DNA of 64,000 bases from Holacanthus passer (lineage: Eukaryota; Chordata; Actinopteri; Pomacanthidae). Positions 1 to 46,596 of the stretch are shown here, piece after piece. Location: assembly GCA_025331565.1 (NCBI GenBank), contig JAFREQ010000025.1:868001-932000 (forward strand), written 5' to 3'. Position 1 is the first letter of the stretch, and each line of letters starts with the position of its first letter. The notes beneath the pieces were generated by a model, which saw only the letters and a list, made by a program, of their open reading frames with translations, ran no database searches and was not told the origin of the DNA. The translations under genes and the position numbers were made by a program.

Positions 1-103
1 TTTGACCTCATCAGCTTCATTGATTTTGCTTATTCTGAATGTGATGGCAGCAACACGTTTCAAGCAAGTTGGGACAGGAGCAACAAAAGACTGTGAAAGT
101 TAG
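1..103 (+). mobile_element. Fragment of a teleost interspersed repeat
   Basis: Contains TGATGGCAGCAACACGTTTC, then AAGTTGGGACAGGAGCAACA and AAAGACTGTGAAAG. This wording belongs to a very common fish interspersed repeat (cores GGCAGCAACACG and GTTGGGACAGG.GCAACAAAAGACT). The window edge cuts the element. A second copy in the opposite orientation lies at 63500-63795. Assignment to a transposon superfamily is uncertain. Confidence 0.75.
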
Positions 104-3100
104 AGAAATATATAACTAAATTCAGCCCTGATCCTTAATACATGGTAAGCAATTTGAAATTATACTATTTATATCAACAAACTAATTTTGCGGTCCATCT
201 TCAAAACCCGGAGACATTTTCACATACATTTTAAATCCTACTTTGTTTCATGACACATTAAACTTAATTCCACACACTGAAATGAAAGTCTCGCCATCAA
301 AGCCTCGTTGTTCTTCACAGTGAGTGCTTACCAGTGCTTTTTGTTTTTCCTGTGATGTTTGGGCAGCCTGCTAATTTGCTCCCAGAGGCCTGTGTTTGTC
401 TAATAGTTTAATTGGCTAGGCTGTGCACCTGTTTGGCAGCACAGGTGGCCACGGGGCCATTGTGCTGAGGGCCTTATCTCCCAGGCAGTTCCACGCAGGT
501 GTGTGGCATGCAGCCTTTGCAGATCCACCCACAGATGGCATTGCCTGGAGCATCCGCTGCTTACTCTGTTTCCACTCTCTTCTCCTCAGCTGCCATGTTT
601 TCCACTTCTCTTTCTGTCAAAAAATTTCCCCAGCCAATTATTTATCCTCTACTTCATTCTCCCCCTTTTAATTTTGTCATTTGGATACTCTCTTCTTAAT
701 TTAGAAGTGTCAGATTGACTCGCCGCTTTTCATTAATTTCTTAATCCACTGACGTGAGTGAGATGCCAACTTACAGAAAATTACAACCCTCTTATTTTTT
801 CATTTAGCGGCAGAGAAATCCTGCTGTGTTTCAGTCCGGCATTCTCTTCCACTCTTATTTCACAGTTTATTTCCTCTCTCTCGCAACATGCGAAAACTGT
901 GATAAGATCCATGTGAAAATATATCAAGGAATTTAATGTCTCGATGAGCAAAACATATTTTTGTCTTCTTCATAGTCATTAAAGCAAAAGTTGTCGATTT
1001 TGTGTCATTTAAATTTTGTGTTTTGCAAGATTGAGCATGTCCTACTTTAGTTGATCACTTCAGTCAGATTAATTTCAGCTCTGAATCAGGGAGGTGAAAG
1101 CTCACTTCCTCTGATCGAGCTCAGCTGCCGCTCCAGTATGAAAACAGGAGAGTGGTTTGAGTGGTTTTGGGCAGCAGGGCACACATCCATGGCCTCAGCT
1201 TTTGACTTCCCTATGTTTAGCCCTCAGCATTACACTATGACTCTGTCAAATCCCGACAGTGACTTTCATATTAGATCTGCCAGTGCTCAGATCCCTAAGA
1301 CATATTTAAGCAAAATTGAACTGGGCTCCTAACTTTTCATTATGTGAAATCTTCACGGTACAAGTCAGACATTTTCTCGGGGGCATTTTCTTGTGGGGTC
1401 TTTCTGTGGAGGCGGGAGGCATTTGCTGACACCGGAGTTTCTCTCTGTGGCTGGGTACTCAAGGTGTGGGTTGTTGTGATGATCTTGCTGCTCTGCCACA
1501 CAGGGTGTCTCTGAGTCTGAATCAGTCTCACCAGCTTTTCTCACTTGAATGCTTGTAGCTCAGCACCGAGGGTTACACGGAACACTAGTAATGGGCTTTT
1601 TACGAGCTTTGAAGTTAGTATGCCCGCTAACGTAAAGCTGCTCGTCCTATTGACGGCCTGTCTCAATGCCCAGCTTGATAAAGCATTGAACAGCATACCG
1701 AGAAACACCGGCATCGCTGCCAAGTCCTGAAGTGGAGCTCCCTGTGCTGTAATGATGGAGCAAAAACCTTATTTCCTCACCTCATAATCTATGACCGTAA
1801 CAGTCAAATAAACTCTTATATGACCAGAAATATTAATTCAAGACCATCAAACCACAGCATAATCGTACTTTTTGATTTAAATAGTAAAATTTCTACTGGA
1901 AGGTGTTAAGGTTTTTATTGCGTTTTATCTGTGTGGCACTTGCTCAGTATAATTAATATCGAGACAAAAAGGTGTCAAAAGAAGCCACTCCCTTGGTAAA
2001 GTTTTTTTTTTTATTAGTAGCACTAACTGGTGCTCATCTATCCCCGACTCTTCCTCCGCTGGCCTCTTCTGTCCACAGCCAATCAACAGCAGCACAAAGG
2101 AGCACATCCATCCGTCCATCTGCTTCTGTGACTGAACAAACACCAGCATCTAACCGTCTCACAGGCTATATATACCCCCTTGACAGCTCAGGCCAGAAAT
2201 CTTGTCTGGCACCGGCACAAAGTGTGAGTCGAGGCTCTCGGTGCAACCGCAGTGAGTTAACACCGCGCTGATGAATGATACTCGCGTGTGGATTTAGGTG
2301 GCGTCGACATCAATGGGCCAGCGCTGTCTGACATAGATTCTTCACAGGGATGAATAACTGTTTCAACTCTGTCATTTTTGATGTAGAAATAGCTCCCTAT
2401 CTCGGTGAATCATCCATAATTGATCCTCTGTATTCACTTTGTTATCCTGGACAGCGCTTTTGTAAGCTCAATCAGGCTCCATGTCAATTTGAAATTTTTA
2501 AATATAGCATTAAAAAGCCAGTTGTCCTTAGTGGAGATCGGGGGCGACAGGATACCTCGGGACACATGACATTGTGACACCTTTGAAATTTTCTCGATCA
2601 AGCGCCACCTCTTCACATCCCGTCGCTTTGTAGAGTAATGGAAAAATAGCAATTAGATTTTTTTTTTTTTTTCCCCTACCATGACGATCAAGATTTAACA
2701 TCCTCCAGGAAGGGATGAGGAAGGAAGGAAGGAAGAGAGGCACAAGATATTCAAAAACCTAACCTGTCAAGGCCGTAAAACATGACCCAGAGAAGTGAAG
2801 TGGGGGCGGAAGCTTTCCAGTGGGGTCATTTTCTTCGCTCTACGCCGTGCAAGTCTATTCTCTAGACTCCCAGTGTTATTACAAACCACTGTCACCCTCC
2901 AGGCCTCTGAACAGTTTGCTCTGTCACTTGTCAAGGAGAAACAAGACAGGAAAGATTTGGAAATTACATAATCATTTAGCAGAGGTCTGTAGGCAAAGGA
3001 TTCTCTGGTCTCCTCAAAAGTAACAGAAGTAATTTATTCCTCTGCGAATCCACACTTACTTTTGTCTTTCACTTTTCAGGATGGTACAATCAGTCTCGTT

Positions 3101-4441
3101 TTATAGCGTTCAAAGATTTTTATTTGACTGTTAAATTTGGCATGAATGTTATGACACAGCCTTCAATAGACGTGACGAGCAGCCCGAAATGAGCAAGTTA
3201 ACTAGTTTTTACCCTTGTGGCTGACTTCGCAGTTGACGTTCGCCCTTCTTCCTCCTCCGAGGCAGTGAAAACGATTTTTGGAGACATAAATGTCCTCAGT
3301 GTCTGGGTATATTTTAAGAGTGATGCCTATTTCATTTTATGACACCATCTGTTAACCTCCGAGATACCCATATCTGTTATGGCCCCGAAGTGATACATAC
3401 ATAATTCAGAAATATCTGTTTCTAAATTTGGAGGATGTGATGCCTTTGGACACAATACAATATGTAAGACGGTGGATTTTTGAGTGTTAACATGTATGTG
3501 AACGGCACAGCTCGACAAAATCCCCGGTATACATATTGTTATACCCTCAATAATAGATGCAAGCCTCCAGAAATAATTTCATGTTTTCTGATATGTGGGA
3601 CATAACCCAGAATCCCGTGTGACCTGAGCTCATATTTAATAAACATCTGAGCAGGAAATCTGTCCCATCTGGTCCAAATTGACAGAGTGACTCATATTTG
3701 TTCCTCCTCCTAAGCTTAGGAATAAAAGCATTTATCAACTTTCCCAGCCTTCGAAAGTCATCTTGTCTGCTCCGGGATTTAGGAGAGCCGCAGAGCTGTA
3801 CTAATGTTTTAGTCGTTCCCAGCAGATATCAAATAATAGCACAAACATACGCACGCATTCTGGGAGGTGAACGCTGACACTCGGCACTGGGTTTTATACA
3901 TCTACTGTATAAGGTGACAGCGACAAAAGCTTGAACAAAATGGCAACTCTACGGCTTTGAAAATAGAATCCGTTCCTTCGAAGAAGTGCCTGCCGCTGCA
4001 TTTCCCCTCTCCTCCTTGAAAGATGAAACTCATCTGTGCAGAAGCCTCAGGAATGCACAGATACATCACATCAAACCTGATGATCCTGCTCTGATCTTGC
4101 ACTGCACATACACATTTACAGTATCCTCAACAATTCAATTAATTGCTCTGATCAACCCGCAGTCTGCCGGTGCTGCTGCCGGTTTCGCTCTACCTTCGCC
4201 GAGCTGCGAGAATTGTTGTGCAGGAATCCTCGGTGGTGTTCAGGGGATAATTAGAAATTTCAAGAGTGTTTTGCACTCTGCAGGGGGTCATTTCAAAGTG
4301 ACTGGGGAGCGTGGTGAGCTGTCAGCCATCTGCACTTACTAGTTGATTCAATTCAGACCTGCACTCCCCGGTTTCTCCTTTCGTGCACATACAGGCGCAT
4401 AGTTGTAGCTGCTGCTTTCATTGAGTTTTGTTTTGCATCCT

Positions 4442-4465
4442 CACACACACACACACACACACACA
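4442..4465. repeat. (CA)12 microsatellite
   Basis: Twelve uninterrupted CA units in the upstream intron. Confidence 0.97.
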
Positions 4466-6804
4466 AGCACCTTCAGTTCCACCAGGAAAAGGCCTGAGCT
4501 TCAGTCTTTGTTAGAGCCACTTTTTGGAATCAAGCTGAGAATCAAATACTATTAGAAGTTCAAAGTGCTCCTTTTGAGTATTGCACCGCTGCTGTTCCTC
4601 TGCTTGTTTGGCTACGCCTGCAATCATATTCTTTAATGTGCTGAAACCAGGAATATTGTCCTCAGACTGTGTTACTAGTTTTATTACAAATATAAAATAT
4701 CACAATGGCTCCTTTTTTTTTTTTTTTCTGTGAAGACTCCCTTTGCGGCGCCTCTATTCATTTCTTTTATTATATTATTATGAAATATCAGTTGAAGGGA
4801 ACCCATTTCCTCAAATAGTTTATCTATAGAGTAAAAGGCAAATTAGTTTCGTTATAAGTGTTTTTCACCCTGGCCTGCTATCACATGTTCTCCGCTGCGA
4901 TGCATTACATTTAAGACCTGTGGCAGCCAGAGACCTGAGTAATATCAGGACGGCTAAGTGAAGTGACACAGAAGCTGTCACTTGGATGAAGAGAGCGCAT
5001 GTTACCTGGAGTTACATGCGAAGGATATCAGCTGCTCGTTGTTCTCTTCCAAGGACAGCACAGGTCAATGATTCTGCCTCGCTCTATGTGTAAATGCTGG
5101 ATGCACGGGGCGTCTGTTATGCTCCCTGCGTTTTAGGCATTTTCTTGGCAACCTCATTTTACCTTGTTTCTACCACATCCTTTGACGATCTCTTAAATAT
5201 TTAACAGAGTTTTGTGTGAAGTGAAGATTTCTATGAATAAGAGTCAACTAAAAACAGCGGAGTATTTTCTGAATTCTGTGAAGGACTTTGTGAGAAATAT
5301 GTCATTTTATAATTGATACTGGTTATAATCTATTTGTGTGTGTCTTGTTTTGCAGTCAGGATTTGCATCATGTAAATTTTTAGCTAGGATGTGGGAAAAA
5401 TTCAACAGGCTTTCTTTTAAATTATGACCACCTCAATTGCTTTTGCAAATATAGGAGCATCCTCCTTTAGGATACATACTACTTTAGATTTTGAAATGGC
5501 AAGTTTTAGGCTCTGGAGCCTAAAACCTTCATCTGACAGTATGTTTGTCCAGCCCACGTCCAAAACTTGTTCAATAATGTTCTGTGTTACTGAATACATG
5601 CGTGGATGGTAGCATAAAGCTCCTGAAGCAGATTTTCAATATTAAGTCATCATCATTAATCACCAAAATAGATTCATTTTTAGTTGAGCCAAGCATTTTG
5701 TTTTCTAGTGTGTAAAGAGAATTATAGCCTTGTGGGACATTTAGTCTTGGTGGTTTCTATTTTACACTATATTTTTTAAAATGTAGGCTAGAAATAGAAT
5801 TAAAGAAAATAAATTGGGTTTTGTGTGCTATATTTTGTGTGTGAATACATGTAATAATTATACTATTTTGGACCCAATTTTGAATACTCAAGTTGCATTA
5901 TATTTTTTGTCCAACCCTAGTTACAGTCTATCATCATTTTTTGTCAAACCTCTTACCAACCGTATTACAAAATTTAAGAAACCAGTGAACTGAGAGTCTG
6001 AAGTTTGATGTCATTTTTCTTTATTGTGGTGGGCAACTACAAAGTTACAACTTTTAGTGCTTTTAAATGTTTTAAGCATTTTAAGTTTAATCAAAATCAA
6101 AGCTATAAAGGACACATTAGAAAAAGAAAAAAAAATGTTGCTATTTTTGAAATTTCCTTCATTTTGGGATGTGATGAACAGAAAAGTACAGTTAATATTT
6201 TATATCTAATATCTGTCATCTGATACGCCCTGTGCATTATAGTTATTTCAGCATGCTGTTAAATTGATCAAAGTATAATGTAGCTCCATGTTTGGCATGG
6301 TAAATCACTAAGCAGACACTGCTGGTGCTTGGTTTCAAGCTATAATGTTCAGAGCTATTTGTTGCAGGAGCTTTGGGCCTCGATTGGAAATACTGTAGCA
6401 TTGAATAGGTCAGTGGTCCCACAGAGGGACAGTTGTACGGCTCGGCCTGTAATACAATATGAAAGATATTGCACTTGCACAGAAGCTTTCGATAGCAAAG
6501 CTCCCCACCTTGCCATGATAGAATAATAAAACTGGTCTATAGACTGAAATCAATGCGCGAACAAGCCGTCTAAACACGAGACCGGCGATCAGTCAAACAG
6601 AGGGTGAGAGAGTGTCTGCCTCTGTTTCTGTCGCTGTTGAGTCACTTACTGTGGCTGGTGATGCACGGTAATCTTTTCATCATGTACTAACATTTCCCTT
6701 GCCAAGTATTTACAGAACTCTACACACGCTCTACACTTTGTTTTCCACACCCCTTGCTTCGATATTCTGCTCTCACTTTCAGCAAATACAGAACTATAAA
6801 CTCT

Positions 6805-6988
6805 GTAAGTCAAGTCAATTTTATTTTCATCGCCAAGAATCACAAATCACAATTTGCCTCAAGGGATTTTACAATCTGTACGACACCCTCTGTCCTTAGA
6901 CCCTGGATTCAGATAAGGAAAAAGGAAAAAAAAAACCCTTTAATGGTGAAAGAAAGGAAGAAATGTCAGGAAGAGCAACAGAGGAATA
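6805..6988. mobile_element. Interspersed fish repeat, first half (split by a Tc1 element)
   Basis: Starts near GTCAAGTCAATTTTATTTTC and runs through CACAAATCACAATTTGCCTC, GGGATTTTACAATCTGTACG, GATAAGGAAAAAGG and AGGAAGAGCAACAGAGGA. This order of motifs is that of a widespread fish LINE/SINE-type repeat. It stops at the Tc1-like element and its second half resumes after it, so this is the older insertion. Confidence 0.75.
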
Positions 6989-7592
6989 TACTGTGAGGTC
7001 CAAAAGAGAGAGCACATTGAAAATCTCTAATATGTTCAGGAGAGAATGATACCACAGTGTTTCAAACCTACACAGTGAAACATGGTGGTGGGAGTATTCC
7101 AGTCTTGGTCTAACACCTGCATCTCATTTGCATCTTTGTGGAGAAGGATTCACACTGTAGCAACATAATGACCCCAAATGCACCACAAAGCTTAGCAAGA
7201 ACTACTTGACGAACAAAGGAAGACAGAGGAGTCCTGACTGTCGTAGACTTTCCTCCACAGTCGCCTGACCTCAACCCCACTGAACAATCATGGTGGCGCT
7301 GAGTTACCTGAACGAGCCTCTGATGAATAGATCAAATCCACCTGAGCATCACCTGAACACAAGCTTCAATGGAGGTGATACAACTCAAGGAAATCTGACC
7401 TTTGGTACAAAATAATTTAGTTGATCAATACCACAAAAATGCTTAATATAAATATTTGTAAATATTTCTTCCATTTACGTCATAACGTTCTCAAATTTTT
7501 AATCCTCAAACTTTCTCATTATTTCCAGGTTGGCCTAAAAATATAAAAGAAAAAAAGTCAATGTGGTCTGAGAACTTTTGGACCCTGCTGTA
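6989..7592 (+). mobile_element. Degenerate Tc1/mariner element with TA ends
   Basis: Left end TACTGTGAGGTCCAAAAG at 6989-7006 and right end CTTTTGGACCCTGCTGTA at 7575-7592 are inverted, diverged terminal repeats. Inside are broken transposase pieces: VKHGGGSI (about 7079), NDPKCTTKLSKNYLTNKG (from 7168) and VVDFPPQSPDLNPTE (to about 7288), in different frames with stops. NDPK and SPDLNP.E are the second Asp and the final acidic residue regions of the Tc1 DDE catalytic triad. At about 0.6 kb it is under half of a full Tc1 element, so it is internally deleted and dead. Confidence 0.88.
7061..7420 (+). pseudogene. Tc1 transposase remnant
   Basis: C-terminal part of a Tc1-type DDE transposase, broken by at least one frameshift (between about 7225 and 7244) and several stops. 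The N-terminal DNA-binding HTH region and first catalytic Asp are missing. It cannot make a functional product. Confidence 0.85.
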
Positions 7593-7795
7593 AACAAATT
7601 TTGATTGTAGATTGTAAAACATGAAGGGTATGATCCAGGAGGATGTCGAGCAGCTTCAGGTGTCACCACACGAACCCCTCTCAACCGTGAAGACCTGGAA
7701 GGAGGACAGGCCACACGGACAGAAGAACACAGCAGTCAGACAGATAGAGAGAGACATGATGGCACGCAGAGACGGAAACTATTTGTATTCCCTCG
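7593..7795. mobile_element. Interspersed fish repeat, second half
   Basis: Contains ATCCAGGAGGATGTCGAGCA, GCTTCAGGTGTCACCA, GTGAAGACCTGGAAGGAGGA, CAGGCCACACGGACAGAAGA and ATGATGGCACGCAGAGACGG. These motifs continue the repeat seen at 6805-6988. The 70-aa frame at 7621-7833 lies over this repeat and is not a gene. Confidence 0.75.
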
Positions 7796-8139
7796 AGCAC
7801 GACTACTCAATACTCGAGTGGCACCAGGAGTAGCACTCTGGCAAAATGCATGTGCGCTAAGTATGTAAAGGAAACACGTAATGAGACGTATGGAGACTGA
7901 AGAGCTTATTTAGTTGAAGAACCTTGAAATACAGTTTGAAGTGAGCTGTGTCAAGACTGAATGATGGAGTGAGGAGGTGATTGATCGAATGTCAGTTTTT
8001 ATTTAAAGGCTCGCGACTGTTCACCTTGAAAATACTTTAAATGTATAAACAGATATAGTGCACACATCCCGAGACGCATGCACGTATTTCTTTATCGTGC
8101 GTCCGTGCTTGGCAGTGTCACCTCGCAGGTAGATGGCCT

Positions 8140-8310
8140 TTGGTTTGAATTCTGTGGAGTTTGCATGTTCAGGCTTTGTCTGTATGTATGTATACAGTGT
8201 GTGTTTGCCCTGCGACCTGTCCCGGATGTACCCTGCCTCTCACGAAATGCATGATGGCATAGGCTTAAATCTCCTGTGACCCTGAACGGGAACAATTGGA
8301 TGCATGGATG
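8140..8310 (+). mobile_element. Fish LINE/SINE tail with GGAT-type 3' end
   Basis: Includes TTCTGTGGAGTTTGCATGTTC, then after an internal deletion GCCCTGCGACCTGTCCCGGA, TGTACCCTGCCTCTCACG, CTGTGACCCTGAACGGGAA and a TGGATGCATGGATGGAT tail. It matches the well-known fish repeat tail with GCGACCTGTCC.GG.TGTACCC and terminal GGAT units. Confidence 0.8.
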
Positions 8311-10734
8311 GATTTTTGCTCATGCATAACTACATTTGTTATGTCAACACATCTCAGAAAGTCAATAGCGTCTTTCAGTCTTTTGGGGAACAAATGTCTT
8401 ATGACAGAAAGACAGATCGCCGTCTCACTGCAAGACAGACTTTGTTATATTAAGTTAACAGTAGCAGCACAATGGACTTTGAATGAGACTGAATTATGTG
8501 TGTTGCTAGTAGATATCTAAACACTTGTTTGTGGTCTAAACTGTGAGCGTATATTTCACAGCAGTTAGCATAACTGCAACAGAATTGCGTCAAAGCCAGT
8601 AAAAATAACACAAGTGTGAAAAAAAAAAAAAAAAAGAAATTGCTTCCCTAAGACCGAACATGAATTTTTCATTTTGCCTGCGGGATTTACATGATTGCAG
8701 AAAGTAACACAATTTGGTGGCACTTAACTAGAGGATTATAGCCATCAATATTAGATGAACAAGTTCTCCCCCCTAGTTAATGAAATCCTTGGATGTATGC
8801 CCACATTAGGAGAAGAGACTGATAGAGAACCGATTTCGATCTCGTGATCCTTTAATGTTGAATTGTAACATTGGCCCAGAGGAATTATTATGTTTGACCA
8901 GACATGAGCAGGAGTCACCTCTACATACAATGCAGGTTTTGCCCATTTGTAATAGCTTGTATTGATGCTAATACAAGACCAGCAGCTTGTTACAGTGTTG
9001 TGAAATTATAATTGCATTAGTAGTGTTGTTAGTATTGTTTGTATTAACAGTGTGTTGTCCACTGAGTTTCTCTGATGAACAGAGATAAGGGATTTCGTAG
9101 CCTCAGGACAAGCACTGTAGAAGTATCATCTCTCATTTTCTTTGTGGTAACTTTGGGGACATTTAGAAGGCAAGCTGCAGAGGACCTCAGGGTATACGTG
9201 AGGGGACAGAAAATGATCGACAGTCTGGGATGCGGGGAGGAGTCAAAACATTTAGTGCCTTAAAAACCTTGAGGACGACCGCATTATGTTGCAACCTGCA
9301 GCAAGACATACATTTTTGATGAAAAATGTTCGGCACAGACGATCCCAGTCGCTCTATTCAGCTTCGGTCCAACAACAATAGAGAGGAGGTAAACACGGAG
9401 CTGACAGATAGACATTTCCAACAGCATCTGTTTTAATTAGTGCAACTTCTCTGTTAAAGGTATTTATTAGTAAAGCTGCCTGACTTGTGTCGGGAATAGT
9501 TTGTGATATTTTCCCACGAGTCTTTCTACGAGAGTTTGTTCTAGATTCATCTTCATCCAAGTTTTTATCTCTCGCTTCTTGTAATGATATTTGATAAAGC
9601 ATTGAAATATCAAAATGTACCAGTTCTGTCATGTGGGAACCCGAAAGCACCAGAGGTGGAAGAAAATGATGTTCACTACATGAAAATGTGACAGTATTCA
9701 TTGTAAAACTGAAAACTGAAAAATCAACAAAATCTCAACCAATTGAATTACAGTTTTCTTTTTTTTCCCAAGATGGAGAGAACAAATTTTGTGTAGATAC
9801 ATAGTGAAGTGAAATTTTGACTTCGACCACTCGAGTGGCTTTTCAGGCTTCCAGTCCATTGGTCACAGTCAGTCAGTGGACGGCTTCCCGACTGGTTCTT
9901 GTGTGACAGCATCTGTGTGTGTACGAAGGCTCATTTCCAAACATACCAGATGTTCAGTTTCCTCCAGAGCCTCCTCCTTCTGCTCTGTTTGGGTCATCAT
10001 GAGAATCACCATGAAGACGTTCCTATCTTTGTTTACTTACTTTCTTCCAGTCAAGTCAATTATTAAAATAAAGAAATGTAATCAAAAATAGAAGAAAGAT
10101 AGAAAAAACAGATCAAATCAGACCAAACAAAACTAAGAATGATCTTTGAATGTTTCCTCACTAATACTGGTCACACATAACTGTTGTTAGGAATAATTAA
10201 TTATAACCTTTAATTAAAAACTAATCCCTTTCAATGTGTGTATCAGATGGGAGCTCTCTGCTGTCCTCACACACACCTTGTCGAGGTCACGCTGCATTTC
10301 CAAAAATCTCATATTGCAGTTGTGTAATAAACCGAACATCTTTTCACAAATACTGGTTCTGTTTCCAGCTCTGTGAAGACTGACATTACCATCATTACTG
10401 AGGAGCATAAACAAAGACTGGATTTACTGAATTGTGCTCCCTCAGCCATGTCGCCTCCTCTCCCTCTTTGTTGTCCCGCTCTCTCATTTACTCCTACCAC
10501 CTCTGTTCACAAATACATATGACTGCATTGTTATTCCGCAGTAAACTGAGCCGGTTTGTTCTTTCTTTCTTTTATGGCCTCAAATATGTGCAAAGCATAT
10601 GCTGCAGGGAAACGTTCAAGCTGGAAGGCTCACTGTCATTTATCAGTTCGCAACATTACGATGTTTTGTTTTTATTAAGAAAACAGATCATCATTATACA
10701 CTACACTAAATATCAATAACTTATAAATCGGTTT

Positions 10735-11060
10735 TGCTTGTGTGCTAATGAAAATTGAGCAATGGTGGGCGCGGGGGGTTGCATCGTGTGCTAATTTCGT
10801 CACAGATCAAAGAAATGCCTCACCTCAACTTTGCCAGGTGCCTCAGGCTAATGCATCGTGTCCCTAATTGAGGGTCTCTTCCGACTCGCTGAGTCAATAT
10901 AAATGACTTTAATAGTCAAACCATTATTATTTCAAATCATTGTCAAAAAGGCGGGATAAATGATTGACTCATGCCCCGTTAATGTCAGAAAATTGCTCCA
11001 TGCATTTTGCGTTATTGACAGTTAGGGCCCAGAAAACAAGAAATGCTAATCACATAATCT
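10735..11060. promoter_or_regulatory. Candidate conserved noncoding block
   Basis: Repeat-free and without microsatellites, carrying several homeodomain-type cores (GCTAATGAAAATTGAG, GTGCTAATTTCG, CCCTAATTGAGG, GCTAATCACATAATC) and AP-1-like TGACTCA (about 10965). Composition is typical of vertebrate intronic enhancers. There is no alignment to prove conservation. Confidence 0.3.
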
Positions 11061-11629
11061 GGCTGTGACCACACTGTCCCTCCCTCCCTTCCTCCTGCCT
11101 CTCGCTCTCCCTCCAGCTTAGACAAACGGGCTCATCTGTACTGGATCATTTGCCGTCTCCTGATACGCTGCGGTTTATAGCCAATTATCTCTTGCGATCC
11201 ATTATCGATTACAGTGTTATCTTACTTGCATTGCTTAATCTTTTGGCGCAGGAACATAGCGGCTCACAGGGGGGCCTGGATACAAACTGCTTAGCGATGG
11301 GAACACTAGTTAAGATGGATGGGTGTTCATTTGCTTGTAGATGGGTACAGTTTAAATCCAAACTCATTCAGACTGTATTAAGTATCAGGGAGGGCAGGGT
11401 GTTTTTTTTCTTTTTTGATTTGCTGCTCTCCCTGTTAGGAATTAAAAACTACAACAGTCAATTTATCCAAGAGAGTGTAAAACCTTTGATATTAGTCTGA
11501 ATGACTGATTTCCTCTGAGGTTAAAGCAATATTGTTTGTGTTTGCTGTGAATCAACGTGGTTTACAATAAACCAGCAGGTCAATAATGATTTTGACTGAA
11601 CGTTGTGTTGTATTGTGTTTTCTTTCTAG

Positions 11630-46596
<34,967 letters not shown>

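Larger units (their letters stand above)
1..11629 (+). other. 3' part of an upstream diaph2 intron
   Basis: No exon of the expected upstream diaph2 coding region (end of the GTPase-binding domain) was recognised here. The stretch holds a repeat fragment at 1-103, a (CA)12 tract at 4442-4465, a short palindrome at 5503-5526, nested repeats between about 6805 and 7790, a LINE/SINE tail at about 8140-8310 and an AT-rich block at 10735-11060 that looks like noncoding conserved DNA. Open frames here are short and overlap on both strands. It is called intronic because exon A starts mid-codon and needs an upstream exon. Confidence 0.8.

Noticed and set aside
2160..2240. TATATATA-like sequence that could be a promoter
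   Set aside because: No downstream first exon or open frame of interest; such words are common in AT-rich introns.
7621..7833. 70-aa plus-strand frame that looks hydrophilic and gene-like
   Set aside because: It lies wholly inside the second half of an interspersed repeat.
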